Assembly: GCA_021812785.1 (NCBI GenBank)
Contig: JAKAMR010000085.1
Location: 1 to 9,703, forward strand
Origin: Nitrospirota bacterium
GTDB lineage: Bacteria; Nitrospirota; Thermodesulfovibrionia; Thermodesulfovibrionales; JdFR-88
Direction: 5' to 3'
Length of the DNA stretch: 9,703 bases
This document shows positions 8,184 to 9,703 of the stretch, piece after piece. The position numbers and the translations under genes are program-made. Position 1 is the stretch's first letter. Each line of letters begins with the position of its first letter. The notes under the pieces were generated by a model that ran no database searches, was not told the DNA's origin, and saw nothing but the letters and a program-made list of their open reading frames with translations.

Positions 8184-8243
8184 TTATCCTGCCATGGCTG
8201 AAAGCGAAGGCAACCGGATGCCCTCACTCTTTGGGTTCTTCAT
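8184..8243 (-). pseudogene. Stub of cheR: 19-codon ORF matching the CheR N-terminus
   Basis: Encodes MKNPKSEGIRLPSLSAMAG and then TAA. CheR begins MGIPKSEGLRLPSLSAMDF, so both have ATG plus two codons before the shared PKSEG...SAM segment. The stub has GAGGGG 9 nt before its ATG and lies 23 nt after the cheW stop, exactly where an operonic cheR would be expected. After the Met it diverges into unrelated sequence and stops. The likely reading is that this is the original cheR translation start, separated from the gene body when the receptor 1 region was duplicated or inserted. It may still be translated as a 19-residue peptide; whether that has any role cannot be judged. Confidence 0.65.
8192..8234. 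repeat. 43-bp direct repeat, copy B (inside the cheR stub)
   Basis: Matches 6045-6087 at 42 of 43 bases in the same orientation. The repeats bracket receptor 1, its leader and the gap before cheR, about 2.1 kb in total. Recombination between them would delete receptor 1 and restore a cheW-cheR arrangement. Confidence 0.9.
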
Positions 8244-8252
8244 GCTTCTTTT

Positions 8253-8258
8253 CCCCTC
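8253..8258 (-). promoter_or_regulatory. Ribosome binding site of the cheR stub
   Basis: GAGGGG on the minus strand, 9 nt before the stub ATG at 8241-8243 and within the 23-nt gap after cheW. It is a better site than the one before the current cheR start, which supports this being the ancestral cheR initiation region. Confidence 0.5.
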
Positions 8259-8266
8259 TGTTTGCC

Positions 8267-8791
8267 TCAGGATTTCACAGTTTCCTTGCTGTCGCCGTTT
8301 GTGGGTGATCCCATGCCTGCACTGATGTCTGAAAGCTCTTCCTCGGAGAACACCCTGTCTACGTCCAGAATGATCAGGAACTTATCATCCCTCTTACCCA
8401 TCCCTTTTATGAAATCCACCTTCAAACCCGTGCCTATCCTGGGAGCGGGCTCTATGTCCCCTGGCCCAAGCTCGATGACTTCCTGTACCGAATCGGCCAG
8501 GGCGCCCAGAAGGACGCTTTCGTCCCCCGCCTTTATCTCCACTATTATTATGCAGGTGTTGATGGTCCTCTCAGTTTTTGGCATGCCGAATTTCAGACGC
8601 ATGTCCACGACCGGCACAACGCTTCCCCTCAGGTTTATGACACCCCGCATGAAATCCGGGGTGCGGGGCACCCTCGTAATTGACGTATAATCGAGGACTT
8701 CGCGCACCTGCGCGATGTCCAGGGCGAAGACCTCATCACCAAGCCTGAACGTTAAATATTGCGATATATGCATAATGCCCGGCACGCTCAT
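8267..8791 (-). CDS. cheW: Chemotaxis coupling protein CheW
   Basis: Cytoplasmic adaptor of 174 residues that links receptor tips to the CheA kinase. It is a single CheW domain with no fusion: QYLTFRLGDEVFALDIAQVREVL (11-33) forms the first strands, VPRTPDFMRGVINLRGSVVPVVDMRLKFG (41-69) contains the family's conserved NLRG segment, CIIIVEI and ADSVQEVIEL follow, and FLIILDVDRVFS (138-149) closes the fold. A short polar tail follows. Start chosen at MSVPGIMHIS because GGAGGG lies 4 nt upstream; the longer in-frame start at 8809 would place that site inside the coding region. It lies between receptor 2 and the cheR stub. The CheA partner must be encoded outside this window. Confidence 0.95.
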   Translation of the reverse strand: MSVPGIMHISQYLTFRLGDEVFALDIAQVREVLDYTSITRVPRTPDFMRGVINLRGSVVPVVDMRLKFGMPKTERTINTCIIIVEIKAGDESVLLGALADSVQEVIELGPGDIEPAPRIGTGLKVDFIKGMGKRDDKFLIILDVDRVFSEEELSDISAGMGSPTNGDSKETVKS

Positions 8792-8795
8792 TTTT

Positions 8796-8801
8796 CCCTC
8801 C
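8796..8801 (-). promoter_or_regulatory. Ribosome binding site deciding the cheW start
   Basis: GGAGGG on the minus strand, 4 nt before the ATG at 8789-8791. It favours this start over the upstream in-frame ATG at 8807-8809, which has only A/T-rich sequence before it. Confidence 0.7.
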
Positions 8802-8869
8802 GGTGACATTTTTTAATTTTTACAGGGCCCCGGTATTGCTTGAACTGCCCCGATATTTTTCGAATCGCA

Positions 8870-9703
8870 TTAGTACTGTTCAAACTGATCATCATCGGCG
8901 TCTCCATGCCCGTTTCCTGCGCCGCTCCCGCTACCAAGATCCAGCACAACCCCCGCAGGCTTCAGAGCGCCATGGGCCGAATGGCCGCCGGTGACGCCGT
9001 GGCCGTTGCCGTCATGGACCGCCCTTTTTGCAATATGCGCTACTCTTGCCCTCTTGTGGACCCCGTGTCCGCCTGCGGATGGCGCGTAGTCCGAGCCCAC
9101 CTTGAAGAAGGCAATCGTGTTTTGCAGGTGCTCCGCCTGGGAAGAAAGCTCCTCGGCGGTGGAGGCCATTTCCTCCGATGCCCCCGCGTTTTGCTGGATT
9201 ACCTGGTCCAGCTGCTGGATGGCCTGGTTTACCTGCTGGGCGCCCGTGTTCTGCTCCTTGCTGGCCGCGCTTATCTCCAGCACCAGCTCAGCCGTCTTCT
9301 GTATGTCCGGAACCAGCTTGGCAAGCATCTGGCCCGCCTTCTCCGCAACCTCCACACTGCCCTTTGAAAGCGCGCTTATCTCGGCCGCCGCCGTCTGGCT
9401 CCTTTCGGCAAGCTTCCTCACCTCAGAGGCCACCACCGCAAACCCCTTGCCGTGCTCCCCGGCCCTCGCAGCCTCGATGGCGGCGTTCAGCGCCAGCAGG
9501 TTCGTCTGCCTGGCTATCTCCTCTATTATGGATATCTTCTCCGATATCTCCTTCATGGCCTTCACCGTTCCGGAAACGGCCGCACCGCTCTCCCTGGCGT
9601 CGCCCGCGGCCTTTGTGGCAATGCTTCCGGTCTGCTGCGCGTTTTCCGCGTTCTGCATGATAGTAGAGGCCATCTCGTCCATCGAGGAAGACGCCTCCTC
9701 CGC
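8870..9703 (-). CDS. Methyl-accepting chemotaxis protein (receptor 2), C-terminal part
   Basis: Partial chemoreceptor; 277 residues are visible and the frame runs off the right edge, so the sensor region is unseen. It contains most of the methyl-accepting signalling domain, including the conserved tip [22 protein letters not shown], and ends in an 80-residue Gly/His/Ala-rich flexible tail closing with DDDQFEQY. Over the shared signalling part it differs from receptor 1 at only six residues in 194 by eye; the tails have diverged except for a conserved LKPAGV-x-LDLG motif and the terminal aromatic-x-x-Tyr. It lies upstream of cheW in the same operon. Whether its sensor also has Cys-rich PAS domains cannot be told here. 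Confidence 0.93.
   Translation of the reverse strand, partial: AEEASSSMDEMASTIMQNAENAQQTGSIATKAAGDARESGAAVSGTVKAMKEISEKISIIEEIARQTNLLALNAAIEAARAGEHGKGFAVVASEVRKLAERSQTAAAEISALSKGSVEVAEKAGQMLAKLVPDIQKTAELVLEISAASKEQNTGAQQVNQAIQQLDQVIQQNAGASEEMASTAEELSSQAEHLQNTIAFFKVGSDYAPSAGGHGVHKRARVAHIAKRAVHDGNGHGVTGGHSAHGALKPAGVVLDLGSGSGAGNGHGDADDDQFEQY
9116..9703. repeat. Long direct repeat, copy 2 (signalling domain of receptor 2)
   Basis: Counterpart of 6393-6980 at a 2723-bp offset. The homology reaches the window edge, so the duplicated unit is longer than seen here. Confidence 0.85.

Noticed and set aside
6045..8234. Insertion sequence or transposon bracketed by the 43-bp repeats
   Set aside because: There is no transposase and no terminal inverted repeat, the content is a chemoreceptor, and 43 bp is too long for a typical target-site duplication.

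Overview
The window reads as a piece of a free-living, motile, anaerobic, probably metal- or redox-respiring bacterium. A seven-heme lipoprotein cytochrome next to a cytoplasmic, cysteine-rich PAS chemoreceptor system is a combination I associate with Desulfuromonadales/Geobacterales-like Desulfobacterota (former Deltaproteobacteria), with Nitrospirota-like lineages as an alternative. This placement is inference; there is no rRNA or other marker gene here. Genes look moderately GC-rich, while the gaps between them are strikingly AT-rich with many A/T homopolymers.

Layout. 1-614 (+): 3' end of an MFS transporter, cut by the window edge. 629-1036 (-): small lipoprotein. 1116-2750 (-): large lipoprotein with a carboxypeptidase-regulatory-like beta domain and seven CxxCH heme sites, followed by a strong hairpin. 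2751-3154: AT-rich gap with a 10-bp inverted repeat and an uninterrupted run of 25 A. 3170-3559 (+): small HEAT-repeat protein. 3615-9703 (-): a chemotaxis operon, transcribed right to left as chemoreceptor 2 (partial) - cheW - [stub of cheR] - chemoreceptor 1 - cheR - cheD - cheB, ending in a possible terminator.

How it works together. The two receptors have nearly identical methyl-accepting signalling domains (6 differences in 194 residues by eye) and both end in an aromatic-x-x-Tyr pentapeptide that could tether CheR/CheB. CheR methylates, CheB demethylates/deamidates and CheD deamidates the receptors; CheW couples them to a CheA kinase that is not in the window. Receptor 1 carries two tandem PAS domains, each with a dense cysteine cluster, which suggests redox, thiol or metal-cofactor sensing. 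That would suit a cell that respires through multiheme cytochromes.

Most notable observation. A 19-codon ORF between cheW and receptor 1 is a near-perfect copy of the start of cheR (43-bp direct repeat, one mismatch), with a good ribosome binding site and 23 nt downstream of cheW. It looks like the scar of a duplication that placed receptor 1 between cheW and cheR, leaving the original cheR start behind as a stub and giving cheR a new upstream region.
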